Part shown: piece after piece, positions 1 through 11,800 of the stretch
Position numbering within the stretch: the first letter of the stretch is position 1
How the letters are laid out: each line of letters opens with the position of its first letter
Origin: Ulota crispa
Lineage: Eukaryota > Streptophyta > Bryopsida > Orthotrichales > Orthotrichaceae
DNA length: 64,000 nucleotides
NCBI GenBank assembly: GCA_963920765.1
Contig: OY987244.1
Location: 10,976,501-11,040,500 of the forward strand
Reading direction: 5' to 3'
Position numbers and translations under genes: made by a program
The notes under the pieces: generated by a model
What the model saw: only the letters and a program-made list of their open reading frames with translations
Database searches by the model: none
Told to the model about the DNA's origin: nothing

Positions 1-284
1 TGTATCATTTTGTACATGTTGTTTTTCATAGCTTTTCAACAATGTACAAGAAATGTACATTGGAGGAAGTGCACTATTTTGGATCCCTATGCTACCATTT
101 CAACTTCAAAATTTCATAACTTTTTCCACAAAGCTCTAAAAAATATGAAATAACTTGCGATTAGATGCCAATTCCTATTTATCTTTCAAGGAAATTTTAC
201 TGAAACATATTTGAAGAGGTTTCACTTCCCAAAATTCAGTTTCTCCCCTTAGATGGTCCATTCATGAGCTTCCTAGCTACCTTA
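1..284. repeat. Truncated copy of a dispersed repeat, also at 59735-60068
   Basis: The first 284 bases align in the same orientation with roughly 59795-60068; shared blocks include TTTCAAGGAAATTTTACTGA and CCCAAAATTCAGTTTC. The copy ends with the terminal motif CTACCTTA at 277-284. Its left end lies outside the window. Non-coding, and probably a MITE or other non-autonomous DNA element. Confidence 0.6.
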
Positions 285-841
285 GAGCATGTATCGAATC
301 ACTGGAGCGAGGGCCCTGACGAATCTAGACGATGAGTACATAGTTGGTAGAAAGATATCAGAACTGAGACATTAGAGAATGTTTGGCCTTTTGAGATTAA
401 AGAATGTTCGCCATTTCAGAGAGACAGGAGAATGCTCGATTTATATACATTGGAAGATGTTTGATAATGAGATGGTAGAGAATCAGTGGTTTTTTTATGG
501 CCTCATGAGGCCACCCTGTCAGAAATTGGATCAATGCTTCTCTCTTCCTCTCAGAATTTTCTATTTCTGAGAGGGTATGTGGCATGTGATAGGTGCAAAA
601 AAATACTATAGAGAATGTTTAAAACGTAAATATCAGAGAATATACACTGTTGTGATATGACAAACATGGTACTAAGTTTACAAGAATATACTAATTGATA
701 TGTGCGTCTGTCACAAAGGTGACATTTTCACAGTTCAATTTCAACCTACAATTAATCATCAACAAAAGATGAACTGCCCCATCGTAGCCTAGAAGGTTAT
801 CATGAAGTTCTACTATGTTGTGGTGGTGTATTAAGTCATAA
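285..841. other. AT-rich intergenic DNA, nothing recognised
   Basis: No conserved protein, RNA gene or clear inverted repeat was seen. The two overlapping open frames near 379-585 lie on opposite strands and resemble no family I know. Confidence 0.5.
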
Positions 842-992
842 CATTACAAGGAAAACTATTCAAAATGACAAAAATATGTCCAAATCAATATGGCTAATTC
901 TATAGAATTTGTCCAATTTGACAATCTTTTTGTCATTTTGGACACATTTAATCAATTTGGACATGTGAATTAGGACACAATTTCTTGTAGTG
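842..992. mobile_element. Small MITE with CATTACAAG/CTTGTAGTG ends
   Basis: The left end reads CATTACAAGGAAAAC and the right end TTTCTTGTAGTG, imperfect inverted repeats of the CACTACAAG-A type typical of CACTA-like plant elements. The interior has short mirrored blocks (GTCCAAAT... and ...AATTTGGAC) also found in the element at 2336-2466, so both belong to one family. Flanks ATAA and ATGA match at 3 of 4 bases, giving only weak target-duplication support. Confidence 0.5.
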
Positions 993-2335
993 ATGAGGCA
1001 TCTCTTTTACAAAACGAGTGATGTAGGGTCGCTTGAAATGCAAGTAAAGTAATTTGAAGTACAAACCACTATGTGTTAGCAATGTTTTGGGTTCAAAACA
1101 TGGTAAGTTAGTGAATAAAAGTTTAACCTTTAAGCGCCCCAACAACCAAATCATGTCATTGGGGCCCACAACTTTATCTCACTTTTTCTCTTAATTTGTA
1201 CAATGAAAACAGTCATGACTAATTTCCATCAATAGAGAAGGTAGTCGTTTTTCAAATCCTATAATCATTTTTTTTTAATGTAATTTTCCAAGTTGTGGTA
1301 GCCATTAACCCCTCCATTTTCTCCTAAACCCTAAAATAACTATGAGAGCTCATGGGTTAGTAGAAAAGTTGGTGGATACTGTTATGCACTCTTATTAACA
1401 CTAGTTACACCTTATTCGTGTTTTTGTTCTTGATTTTCATCAAAATTATAGTTTCTAAAATCTTTGAATTAAGTCATGCTCCAAATTTCTTTTGTGATCA
1501 TTTCAATTTGAGGAATATTTTCAATTTTTATTTCGTTCTTTTTAAAAGCTGTGTCTACATTATTGTTGTGGTTTTGCATACAATCCTTCAAATATATATT
1601 TGAATTGCAATTAGGTTTAAGAAGAACTACTTTAAGTATGTTTGAAATACTAAAGTGAAATGATCCATTGTTGCTACTATTTTCAAAAAAAATGGTTGGC
1701 TATAAACTACCTTACCATTGATCACTTTATTCCTAAATGTTTAGGAAATGTTGATCATCTTGTATATGAATAATGGTTCTTTTGACAAGAAATTTAAGGT
1801 TTTGATATTTTTACTCAACTTAATCAAAAATCACTTGGTTTTTGAAAAAGGCTTCAATCTAGCAATGCTAAATTTTATTTCTTTATCAAGATTCAATCTT
1901 TCCAATCTCAGAGTCATGATCATTAAGGTTTGTTATGTTGTCCAAATGCGTTGCTCTAAAGGGACATTGGTATTTTAATCCAAAATTTCTCCTTGATGCA
2001 AGGTTCCAAGCTTTATGTTAAAATAATTAACCCCTACCATGAGACATGGATGATTTTCTTCTTTCCAAGAGCAATCATGTCAAGATTATTTTACTTCTTA
2101 GTTTTTTAGAATCTTTTAAATGTTGAATGATTTTTCCAAAAATCATGCACAATTTTAATACAACATTCTACCACTAGCTAATCCCTTTTGAAATTGTACT
2201 CAAATAAACCAAAAACGTTAATAGAGGAAAATAAACTCATAAGAATTTGAAAACAAAAACATAAAGTAGTCAATTTGAACATAATTGTGACAATAGGATC
2301 AAAAATTGACCATCAAACCATTGTTAATATTATGT
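993..2335. other. AT-rich intergenic DNA, nothing recognised
   Basis: Low-GC sequence with short open frames on both strands that show no family signature. No splice-consistent gene or clear repeat boundary was found. Confidence 0.5.
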
Positions 2336-2466
2336 CACTACAAGGGAACAATGTCAATTTGGACAATTTTTGTTAGTTCAAACATATCAATTTGGTCATT
2401 TTATTGTCACTTCAAACACATTTGGTCAATTTGGACTTGTCATTGCACGCAATTTTTCTTGTAGTG
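2336..2466. mobile_element. Small MITE with CACTACAAG/CTTGTAGTG ends
   Basis: Ends CACTACAAGGGAAC and TTTTTCTTGTAGTG form an inverted repeat of CACTA type. A direct ATGT flanks both sides (2332-2335 and 2467-2470), one base more than the 3-bp duplication usual for CACTA elements. The interior repeats CAATTTGG motifs, as in the 842-992 element. Non-coding and non-autonomous. Confidence 0.6.
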
Positions 2467-3544
2467 ATGTTAACATCATCATACTCAGAAGGTACAATTT
2501 TGAGTTCAAGTTTTCTATTAAAATTTTCCCTTGAATTCCCTATACTCTAGACTATTTTTTTTCCACATAAAACCAAGTAATTACACTCTTATTCCTACTT
2601 TTCTCCATCAAACCAAGTCATGATTGTCATATTAAGCGTTAGATTGTTAGCCCAAGAGTCCAATATGCTTGTCAAAGTGAAGGTCAGCTTGCCTAATGTT
2701 TAATATTTTGGATGTGTTTAAGTAAATTCTAAAACATTCAACCATTTATACAGATTTTTTTATGGAAAACCCCTAATTAATTTGTACAACTTTGTCTCTT
2801 TTTGTTCAATTTTTGAAATTTGCCAAATATGAAAACCATGAACCAAATAATTGAACTTGTGTTAGATACATACATAAGTACAATACATATGTGTTGTTTA
2901 GTAGGAAATTACAAGAGTTGAGACTTTTAGGAAGAACAATTGTGATTCTAAAAAAGACTGTAAATAGTGAGGCATACATTATAAGTAATGTGTGAGATAT
3001 TTGTATAAACACTTTATGTACAAAAACAGTTGTGTTTATAAAATTCTAACATGGTAACAAAGGCAAGGTTAGAGCACCATGTGCTACATTCAAATTTCTA
3101 TGGCAAAATGCTCTAGTGAAGATGTTTTTTTGCTTATTTTGCTTTGAACTTAAAACCGCCAAAATAGATATAGAAACTTGATTTGCAAATGTATTCTTTC
3201 TAATGCCTTCTGGGTCCACTTTCAATCCTTCCAATTCACAAAAGGACCAACTTTTGGAATTTGCACAAAATACATATGCAATTACCAACAAACCTGCAAC
3301 TTACATCAAAGCACAACCTAACTGTGATGAAGCAAATTTTGAATTTTTTGATAAAAAATCAATGGAAGGATTTGAAATTCAAACAAATATATTGCAAGCT
3401 TATTAAAAATAATAACACTCAAAATCAACATTAGCCATGTCACTAAATTTAATGGATCATCCGTTAATATATGGATGCAATAATTAACTCTTATTTTCAA
3501 AACATGAAATTCATGACATGTAGTAAGTTGATAGAACACTTATC
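2467..3544. other. AT-rich intergenic DNA, possibly the left flank of the copia fossil
   Basis: No gene was seen. The stretch lies directly before the gag-like part of the copia fossil and could hold its 5' LTR, but I found no matching second copy near 14.2-15 kb. Confidence 0.35.
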
Positions 3545-4640
3545 AATGGCATCAACAACAACAACAAAAGTAATAGCTAAAAATGCCATATTTGTTAATT
3601 TGGGAAGAAACCCTGATTTTGGGAATGAGCTAGGTATAAGGTAAGCACTTTAAACCAAGTGAAATGGTTAAGGTGAAGTACAACTTAGGAATCTGATTTT
3701 CCCAATTTAATGAATATGGCTATTAAAACTCCTCCTATTGCTAGAACTCCTTTTTTGAGTGCCAGAAATGCAAGAAGTACAAGTATGTGAGAGGATCAAG
3801 ATACATCATCATTAATCATCATAAATAATTGCCTTGAGAATCCAATTATTTTCCATGTTCAATCCTGAATAATTGCTAATTTAGCATGGGCAACATTGAT
3901 TAATCTTTTTGAATCCCAAAATATAGTGACACAAATGCATCTCAATGACAAAATATTTGATTTGAAAATGAAAGAAATATGCAAGTGTTGTTAAGTACAT
4001 TCATAATTTTAAAGCTCATCTAGAATAGTTTTCAATAGCTAATTCAATAATATCCAATGGTGAAATTAAAGTTCTATTGACAAAGAGTCTTCTTTGACAT
4101 TATCAATCTTTCATTCATTTCTTGCAAATATAAGCTGAAATTACTTTACAATTGTAAATTTCAAATTCCATTCAAAAAGAACTTTCTATCAAACATATAA
4201 CTATTACTTCTAATAGTATATTAGCGCTTTATATTGAAAAGATTTTTTTCAACAAAGGCAAAACATCTTATTTCAATAAGAGCTTTAAAAAAAGTTTAAA
4301 CCCAAAGACAAAATAGTACATACAATCCTTTTGAGAAAAGAAGCATATTGCAACTAAGAAAAAATATTTTTATAGCAAAAACTCCAAGTATTGTATTAAA
4401 GATTACAAAAAATATATGTTATGGAAACTTATTTTCAAGCTTATAACAAACCTCAAATTTTTTTTACCATAGCAAACAATAAATTCTATGCAGTAACATT
4501 AACAACTTAAGAGAGAACAAATTCCACTTAGTATGTGGATTTTGGGGCAACTTAATGCATGTGCTATTAATATAAAGCATTTGTAAATTATACTAAGTAT
4601 AATCAAGTACAATAATCTATTTAGATGATTATTTTACTTC
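3545..4640 (+). mobile_element. Ty1/copia fossil, gag-like and protease-like part
   Basis: This is a decayed piece of a Ty1/copia LTR retrotransposon. A gag-like start near 3545 (ATGGCATCAACAACAAC) is followed by lysine-rich gag-like sequence and a zinc-knuckle-like stretch near 4330-4420, then a protease-like site near 4540-4560. It is heavily broken, with many breaks, and clearly old. The matching pol part lies on the same strand at about 11.8-14.2 kb, so the two pieces probably come from one element later split by insertions. No LTR was recognised. Confidence 0.5.
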
Positions 4641-4660
4641 ATATGCCATACAAAAATATA

Positions 4661-5066
4661 GGGAATTACTACAACAACACCCTAAATTGCTAACGGGACA
4701 TCCCCTCTAAGCATGAAATTTGATAATTTAGTGCTATTTTTTATTTATTAAGTGGTCAATCATTCATTCAATCACAACATTACCTCCTCCTTGAAAGAAA
4801 ACAAGACAAACAAAAAAAATTGTTAAAAAATTATTGCACCAATACTATTTTTTGATGTATTTTTGCTTTAAGTAACTCAAAAGTCCTATATTTATAGTTT
4901 GAAATTTAAGCACACCTATTTTTTTAGTATAGCATTAGAATGATAAAGGTGAAATAGATCTTTTGATCCAAATAAAAAAATCAGCAAAATCAGCATTAAA
5001 AGTCACATTTTCATGCTCAAAGGAGGTGTTTAGTTAACAATTTAGGGTGTCGCTGTAGTTATTCCC
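4661..5066. mobile_element. MITE with long imperfect TIRs (GGGAAT...ATTCCC)
   Basis: The left arm from 4661 (GGGAATTACTACAACAACAC) and the reverse complement of the right end (GGGAATAACTACAGCGACAC) match over about 34 bp, then less perfectly to about 75 bp. Flanking 8-mers AAAATATA (4653-4660) and AAAATACA (5067-5074) match at 7 of 8 bases, suggesting an 8-bp target duplication as in hAT elements. The long TIRs would also suit a Mutator-like element. No coding capacity. Confidence 0.75.
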
Positions 5067-5074
5067 AAAATACA

Positions 5075-5984
5075 ATGATATTAATGTAAAACCACCAAAA
5101 AAATATGAAATTTTTAAACTTGATATTTTGTATATACTTGGCGTTGCAAGGAATTTACTTTTGATAAAACCAGATAACAAGGTAGATGGAAAAAATTGTA
5201 TAAAAGTAAGTGTATTCATTTTGGAGAATATCATACCATGAACAAAAATTTGTGTTATGAACAAAAAATTGTGAGTCTTGAACCATAAGCTTGTATTTTT
5301 ATCAGTATTTTAGAACTTTTGGTTTTAATTGAATAATGATAATATTAATGTTCATTGACTATAATATCTTATATAAAACATTATAATAGAATTTTAAATA
5401 CTTACATTCTATAAAATTCTCTCATACTTCATCTTTCCAAATCCTTCACTTATCCATTTTTACAATGATTTTGGGCTACAATGTTTAAGTAACAAATTAA
5501 TTAATTTTCATTTTCTACCTAACATTGAACATTGCATAATAATTTTTAATTATCCACATTGCCTCACTTCTAATTATAATCTTCTTTTTGCAAAAGGCAC
5601 TGCAAATATAGTGTTTAGAAGTATTTTAGGTTAAGAGTTGGTTAGAAAAAACTAATTATCTTTGGTTAAACAAAACTATTTTTCTTGGTTCACATAAATT
5701 GTTTGGTGACTTCTCTATTAAAATCAATGGTTCTATTAGAGAAAATTGTTTATTATATTTAATGTAAGAGAAATCATAATAATACATTATTTATTAAAAT
5801 CACTCATTTATAAAATGTACTATTTTAATTTTAAAATCTTTCATTCATAACTCCTTAAAATTGAATTCTATTTCAAAATATCAAATTTAAATTAATCAAA
5901 AATGTAAAAATTTAAGAACAATTTGAGAATATCCAATGGAGTAATACAATGTGAAATAAATACAAAAATGTCATTTCAATTATA
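5075..5984. other. AT-rich intergenic DNA
   Basis: Nothing recognised apart from low-complexity A/T runs. It may be the 3' flank of the Harbinger-type remnant that follows on the minus strand. Confidence 0.4.
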
Positions 5985-6292
5985 GTAGCTCCAGTCTCTC
6001 CAACCTTCCGCTTCTCCTCCTTATACTTTGTTCTCATGGTGCCGTACTTATCTCAATAGTGCTGAAACTCTCGTTGAACCTCGTTAGGAAATGCTTCATT
6101 CAACGTGTTTGTGAAACTCCTCCATTTATCCAATGAGAATTTACTATCATGGCCAATTTCTATCAATTTCTTTCTAATGAGGGCCAAAAGAAAGCTTAGA
6201 GGCTCCTCAGTCCACTCCCTAATTACTTTTCTCTTTTTCCCCTTCTCTTTTTGGTGGGCATTTGATGGCTCTCCTTTGGCCATTACGACCAA
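5985..6292 (-). pseudogene. Myb/SANT-like accessory protein fragment of a PIF/Harbinger transposon
   Basis: The minus-strand reading starts at 6292 with a lysine-rich leader, followed by a domain with WTEEPLSFLLALI, KLIEIG, KWRSFTNTLNEAF and, past a stop, DKYGTMRTKYKEEKRK. This spacing of tryptophans and helices fits the Myb/SANT-like (trihelix) proteins that PIF/Harbinger elements encode as a DNA-binding partner of the transposase. It lies 1.3 kb downstream of a transposase remnant on the same strand, which supports the call. The open frame is only 79 codons and stops inside the domain. It could instead be a fragment of a host trihelix gene. Confidence 0.55.
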
Positions 6293-6980
6293 TGTTTTGA
6301 AGAACTTATGAACTTGTAATGCAAAAAAGAAAAGAGGGAAGCAAAAACTATTGATTAGAAAAATATATATTCATGAATATGTTGTTAAAGACTACACCAA
6401 AATATATAGAAATGATTCTTTTACTTTACTACACAATTATCAAAGTACAAGTAGAAAAAATAAAGTTTCAAAATAAAAGATAAAGTTATAAATACAAAAA
6501 GCTTGAAGTAAAGGTGTCAAAGCAAACATCTCAATCATTTCTTCAATTACAGTGTTTTACCTTTACTTTAATATATATTTATCAAAGTAAAAGCATTGAA
6601 GTAAAGTTCCAAAGCAAAACAATAGATAACCTAGGTAATCCACATTATGCAAATTCATGAATCAAATGTAGAGATATGTCATTGCTTTAAAAAGAGAACT
6701 CACGAAGATCACTAGCTTATATTTTAAGAACCACATAAGTTAATAGGTAGGGTCAATGTAATTTAAAGGACAAAAATATTATATAATATGTAGAGCTACT
6801 ATAGGGTTCATGGAATACTATGTATTTTAGTATATATAAATTAGGGTATGTAAAAACATTATGTAGTAGGATTTTTGTTAATAAGTTAGCTTTGACAAAT
6901 AGGGGTTGTAAGAAAATTTATTGTTGTTTGTTGTTCTCCATGTCAATTTTTTTAATACATGCAAAATAATTGAGAAATAC
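6293..6980. other. Spacer inside the Harbinger-type region
   Basis: No coding signal. Several short AGTAAAG/CTTTACTT motifs occur in both orientations between 6410 and 6615 and may be a decayed inverted repeat whose boundaries I cannot fix. Confidence 0.3.
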
Positions 6981-7112
6981 CACTAGTAGAAAACTGTATT
7001 GAAGTCAACATAAACTACATGATGTTTTCATGCTTCTAATGCAAAAATTTGCATTAGAAACATGAAAACATCATGTTGTTTGTGTTGACTTCAACATAGT
7101 TCTCTACTAGTG
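6981..7112. mobile_element. Fold-back CACTA-like MITE with TAC target duplication
   Basis: The element starts CACTAGTAGAAAAC and ends CTCTACTAGTG. The two halves are inverted copies meeting at a centre near 7048 (GCAAAAATTTGC), so the whole 132 bp folds into one hairpin. TAC occurs directly on both sides (6978-6980 and 7113-7115), the 3-bp duplication expected for CACTA elements. Non-coding. Confidence 0.85.
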
Positions 7113-7559
7113 TACTAAAAACTTGTCAATAAAAATTTCCACTTGGACAATAGCCCTTTAATTTATATGCTTGTTATTGGTTTCATGGTGAATACCATTT
7201 GTGTATATGTAATAGAAAGTAAGATTTTTTTTTATGAATTAATGGAGATATGATAAAATTAGACAAACAAAATTTATACATAAAATAGCCCCATTTAAAA
7301 ACCAAATGAATGAATTTATAAAAAAAACATAGGGTACTAGAAATATGACTTGTGTAGCTTTTTATACAAAAATATGGTCACTTTAAATACCATATTCTAG
7401 AGAAATAACCCTACATCAAATACCTTCTTAACTCACATGTATACTATAAAATTACAAGGAGTAGTCTCCTCAAGAAAGAGAATGATCACAAAATTTTGAG
7501 TAACAAAATATGGAAATAGCAAGGTTTGTTAAATTCTAGACATTGTCTACAAGGAATGG

Positions 7560-8600
7560 TTTCACGGATGAGGGTTTTGAAGAATCCATTGTTGAAATAA
7601 CTTAGCTCTCAAAGCCTTGCCTTCTTCTTTTGCTCTCTCTGCCTCACAATGAGTTGGGAGCCTAACATGCCCAAATCCACTCGCATTATCAAGAACTTGT
7701 GCATTATGTCCTCCTAGCTGTGGGAAGTTTCATTGCTCACAAAAGTTATGTAGCCAACAACAAGCTACAATGATATTTGCCGCTATGTCCACTCTAGAGT
7801 TAAAGTTCCTAAGAATACGCCATCTATTCCTAAGAGCACCAAATGCATTCTCCATGATGACCCTGTCAGAGTTCATAGCACTATTGTACCTCTTCTTCTC
7901 TTCATCCCGTGAAGGCTATAATTCTTTTGCAAATAAGTGAGCATTGGATAGGCAAAATCACCTATCAAGTATGGAGTGCACAACATCCCTTGAACATCCA
8001 CAACTAGCGCCTGGAGAATATCCCGACTCCAAGGTCCCTATATATATAAGCTTGAGATCTAGAATTGCCCTCCCTTGTGAACTCCACCAGGTTGACTTAC
8101 GCAAACATTCCATAATATATTGTTTGCATTGCACACAGCTTGTACAACAATAGAATGGAACTTCTTTCTGTTGAAGAAGTCACTATGTGAAGGGCTGACA
8201 CTTCTATCCGGTCAAGTAGAGAGATGAATATGTGTTCCCATTGATATCACACCAAATGTTAGGCAAGCCTATGAGGTGCTCAAAGTCATCAATGATGCTT
8301 TCCAATTGTTCTCTTGGGGGTATGCTAATACATGTACTAAACAACTTGTTTTTGTCACAAAGGATGTCAGAGATGATGTGCACATACTTGCGGATGGTGG
8401 AACCTTATATTTGGAAGTAATTGGCCATAATGTTTGGAGATAAGTCATGAGCAAACTTGGACAATACTACAGCAAAAATCTTCTTGATCCCCAATTTGGG
8501 CCTAACAAGGTTTATGATTTTTGACCGCACATAAGGTGTTAGAAGAGCAACTAGTTCATCTAACGCTTGATGGCTCATTCTATAGTTTTCCATGTGATTC
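7560..8600 (-). pseudogene. PIF/Harbinger transposase, degenerate
   Basis: Minus-strand reading in several frames gives the order of a HARBI1-type DDE nuclease. An N-terminal block near 8593-8405 has YRMSHQALDELVALLTPYV. A block near 8200-8080 has DFFNRKKFHSIVVQAVCN and QPGGVH. A block near 7950 has LIGDFAYPMLTYLQ, and one near 7850-7735 has RVIMENAFGALRNRWRIL followed by VACCWLHNF. A charged tail ends near 7566. The second Asp (GDFAYP) and the Glu (IMENAF) are present; the first catalytic position appears as Asn (QAVCN) and the usual VHD as VHK. Frame changes and stops interrupt it, so it is not functional. A Myb-like partner remnant follows at 5985-6292. Confidence 0.8.
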
Positions 8601-11600
8601 CAATAAAATATATCCTCAATCGCTGCCTAAATTAATGGTTCAACGTACTTCCAATGAGTTTCTTACTTGAGAATCACCTTTCACACCCTTGGGGGAAACA
8701 AACATTATGTGCGGCTATGAAGCATAGAATAGGTACAAAACTTGTACCATCCATGGACAATATCCTTGTTGACCTTGAGGAGCCAAAGATAGGAAATGGT
8801 ACTGTAAGAGTTGTAAGTAGCATTGAGAAATTGCCTCCTAGCATTGACAGGAGCATCCACATAATTGGAACCGCACCAACAAAAGAAGGGTCCATTGTTG
8901 CGTAGAAGCACCTATGTCACACAAAAAATAGAGCACACTATATTAATGCACACAAACACTGTAATACCAATTCTAAAGTCAAAACTAGAAATTGCATAAT
9001 GGAAACTATGGCTTTAAAATGCATCATGAGAATTGCATACCCTCTACTATATTTCAAGATTTTTACAGCAATAGAACTTCACTAAAAAAAAGATAAATGA
9101 ATCATGAACAAAACAATAATAAAAATTGGAGAAGAAATTTTAAGAAAACGTGACAAAAACATAATAGAAGCTGCAGAAGGGGGTCCAACCCCAAACTTGC
9201 AATAGAGAGCTCCAAGCCGCAAGGGCTAAACCTAAACATGAAAACGATAAAAAGTAATGGAGCAATAAAATAGGTAAAAGTCCTAGGCCGGCGGGGTAAT
9301 CAAGGCGAGGGGAGCAGGCAAAAAGTGGCTACAATTGTATGTTTACCGATGCATGTGCTTGTTTGGCACCAAAAAATATTCCCATTAGCTCTGCATTGTT
9401 GAACCAATTTATACCCACATGTGCAAGGGCCTATTGAGTGATCTAACTGGTGGATAAAATGTAACACATGGTAATACTCAAGGCAATTCATATTTATTTA
9501 ATGTTCAAGCTAAAAAAGACAATGTACAAAAATTAAACACATTTTAAACTATCAATTCAGGAATTTTGAAAATCTTGTATGCAACTAATAAAGGCAAAAG
9601 CGCTTTAAACAATTAAAATGTCATAATCAAAATTAAAAATTTGAGAGCTAAAATTCACAAAGTTGTAATATTTGTATTTTAAAAATACAATAGAAATTAA
9701 ACAATTTGTAAGTACTGGTGCAAATGATTAACATCAACAATAATAATCTATGTAGTTTTTTTTGAAAAATATGAGCAACAATAAGAAAAAAAAATTACTA
9801 ATAAAAATTTCAAAGTTATGGTGTAAATGAATAACTTCAATTGATAGATTATTTTTTTAAATCCTATAACTATTTTTTTTTTAAATTTTTTTTACCTTTC
9901 TATGTGAACAACATGGTCTCATCATACATAGTTATTGTTGATAAAATGATTTGTTGCATTTATACAACATGTTGCTTGGTGCCCTTTATAATACAAACAA
10001 TCATTTTACATAAATGTCCAAAATTTGGAATTGTGTTATTGATGGAATATATATATATATAAAACTCTCACTAGTATTGTTGCATTTTCTTTGCAAACAT
10101 TCTTGTTCACATAATACTTCATATACAAGTTAAAGAATGTGTTTGATATTTATTGCTTTAATTTGAATAACACTAAAAAGTATATTCATAAAATAATGGA
10201 TTCCATCTTCCACAACAAATGTTGCATTTTTAAATCTTATTGACAATGCAAAATTGCCTTGTTTATTTAGTCAAGCACACAACTTGCATCTATTACCACC
10301 AATCTTAGCAAAAATTTTAAAGCTCTTTTTGTAAGTAAATGGAATTTGATTCTCAAATTTGCAAAGATCATTTTTTACAACATTTGAACAACTTTTGTAC
10401 CTTGAGTAACATACAATATCTTTTTGAAATGATACCCACTTTTTATCTATCTAAAGCCAATAAGGAAGATCTTCATCCAAATAGAAAGCCAAAAATAGAG
10501 CATTTGAAGCCACTTATTTTTGAATCACTTTGTCAATCCACTTGAGTTTTTCTTCTTAAAGGTTGTAGCTTTATAACATGCTCTTAGGATCATCTACCAA
10601 AAACATGCAAAAATTGCATTTTTTAGAATTGGTAGTTCTTAGTGAATTTTATAGAAAAAAGGCTTGGTCCTTTTAAAGGCAAAAGTGCAATAAAATAATA
10701 ATTTCTTTTTATTTTGTAATTATCCATATCATTTTTTATTTGCATCATTATATTTTTACATTATAAATGAAACATTTTGTTTTTGTTGCAAGTTAAATTT
10801 TATTTCATGGTTCCAATACAGTGGTGCCTCCATAGGATTAACCTATGTAACAAAAATGCTTTCCTAACATGACTGTCCATGTCCTAGTCAGGTGGTAAGA
10901 AAAAATGTTTCCACAAGAAAAAAACACCTCTTGCAATAATGTCCAAGGGCTGTTTTATGAACAAAAAGTGTTTACGTAAGAGAAATTTACCTTTATGGCG
11001 CCCCACATGCAGGGAGGAAGTCTATAAGCATGGCTTTGCTATGGTGAATGCTTCCGTAAGATGAAAAGAAATTTTGTCCGGATGCCTTCATGTCAACCAG
11101 GCACTATTGTATATAGTTTATCAAAGTGCTCCAATTATGTTGCCTTGATGGATGTATCATTTTATTTTATATTTTATATTTTTAATTAAGAGTAGCTGCA
11201 TTTTTTATAAACCAAAACATAAATGATTCAAATGACAATCTTTAAAACTAATTTCTATTTGGTTTAGGGTCTCACTTAACATTTAAAGTAAGCATATTAA
11301 TTGTGTGGTGCGGATCATGGAGATAGACAAAAGATCCTCAAAATAAAGCAAGTTCTCCATATTTAAGAATGTATTTTTTTGTTTAAGAAGTTTAAAGAAT
11401 TTCATTTATTAGAAGTGCTTTGCAAGCATTTTTTTCATCATCACACTCATAAAAAAATACGTGTTTATAAAGTATTTGAGCATTTTTTTTTTAAAAATTG
11501 GATGTAAAAAGAACCTTGTTGGAACTATCATGAAACCATTCTACAAAAATTTACATGGATTGTTATTATTTTCATGTAATCATTATTAGCACTATTTTTT

Positions 11601-11800
11601 GGCACTTTTATTAGATTGTAAAGAAGAAAATAAAAACATGCGTCAAAAAAAGAATGTTGTGTTGTGAAAAAAAATCCATAAGTTGTGAACATGAGTTTAG
11701 ATTTTGTCAAAATATTAAATTTCACCTATAATTGTGTACATAGGATCTTATAGTTGTGCATTTTAAACAATCATTGCTTCAAAAACTAATTGTTGTTTAG
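8601..11800. other. AT-rich intergenic DNA, probably decayed transposon sequence
   Basis: The first few hundred bases may be the upstream part of the Harbinger element, but I recognised no domain and no terminal repeat. An open frame at 9300-9491 (minus) has a Cys-rich stretch (CTCGYKLVQQC) with no family match that I know. From 9.5 to 11.8 kb I see no gene. Confidence 0.4.
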
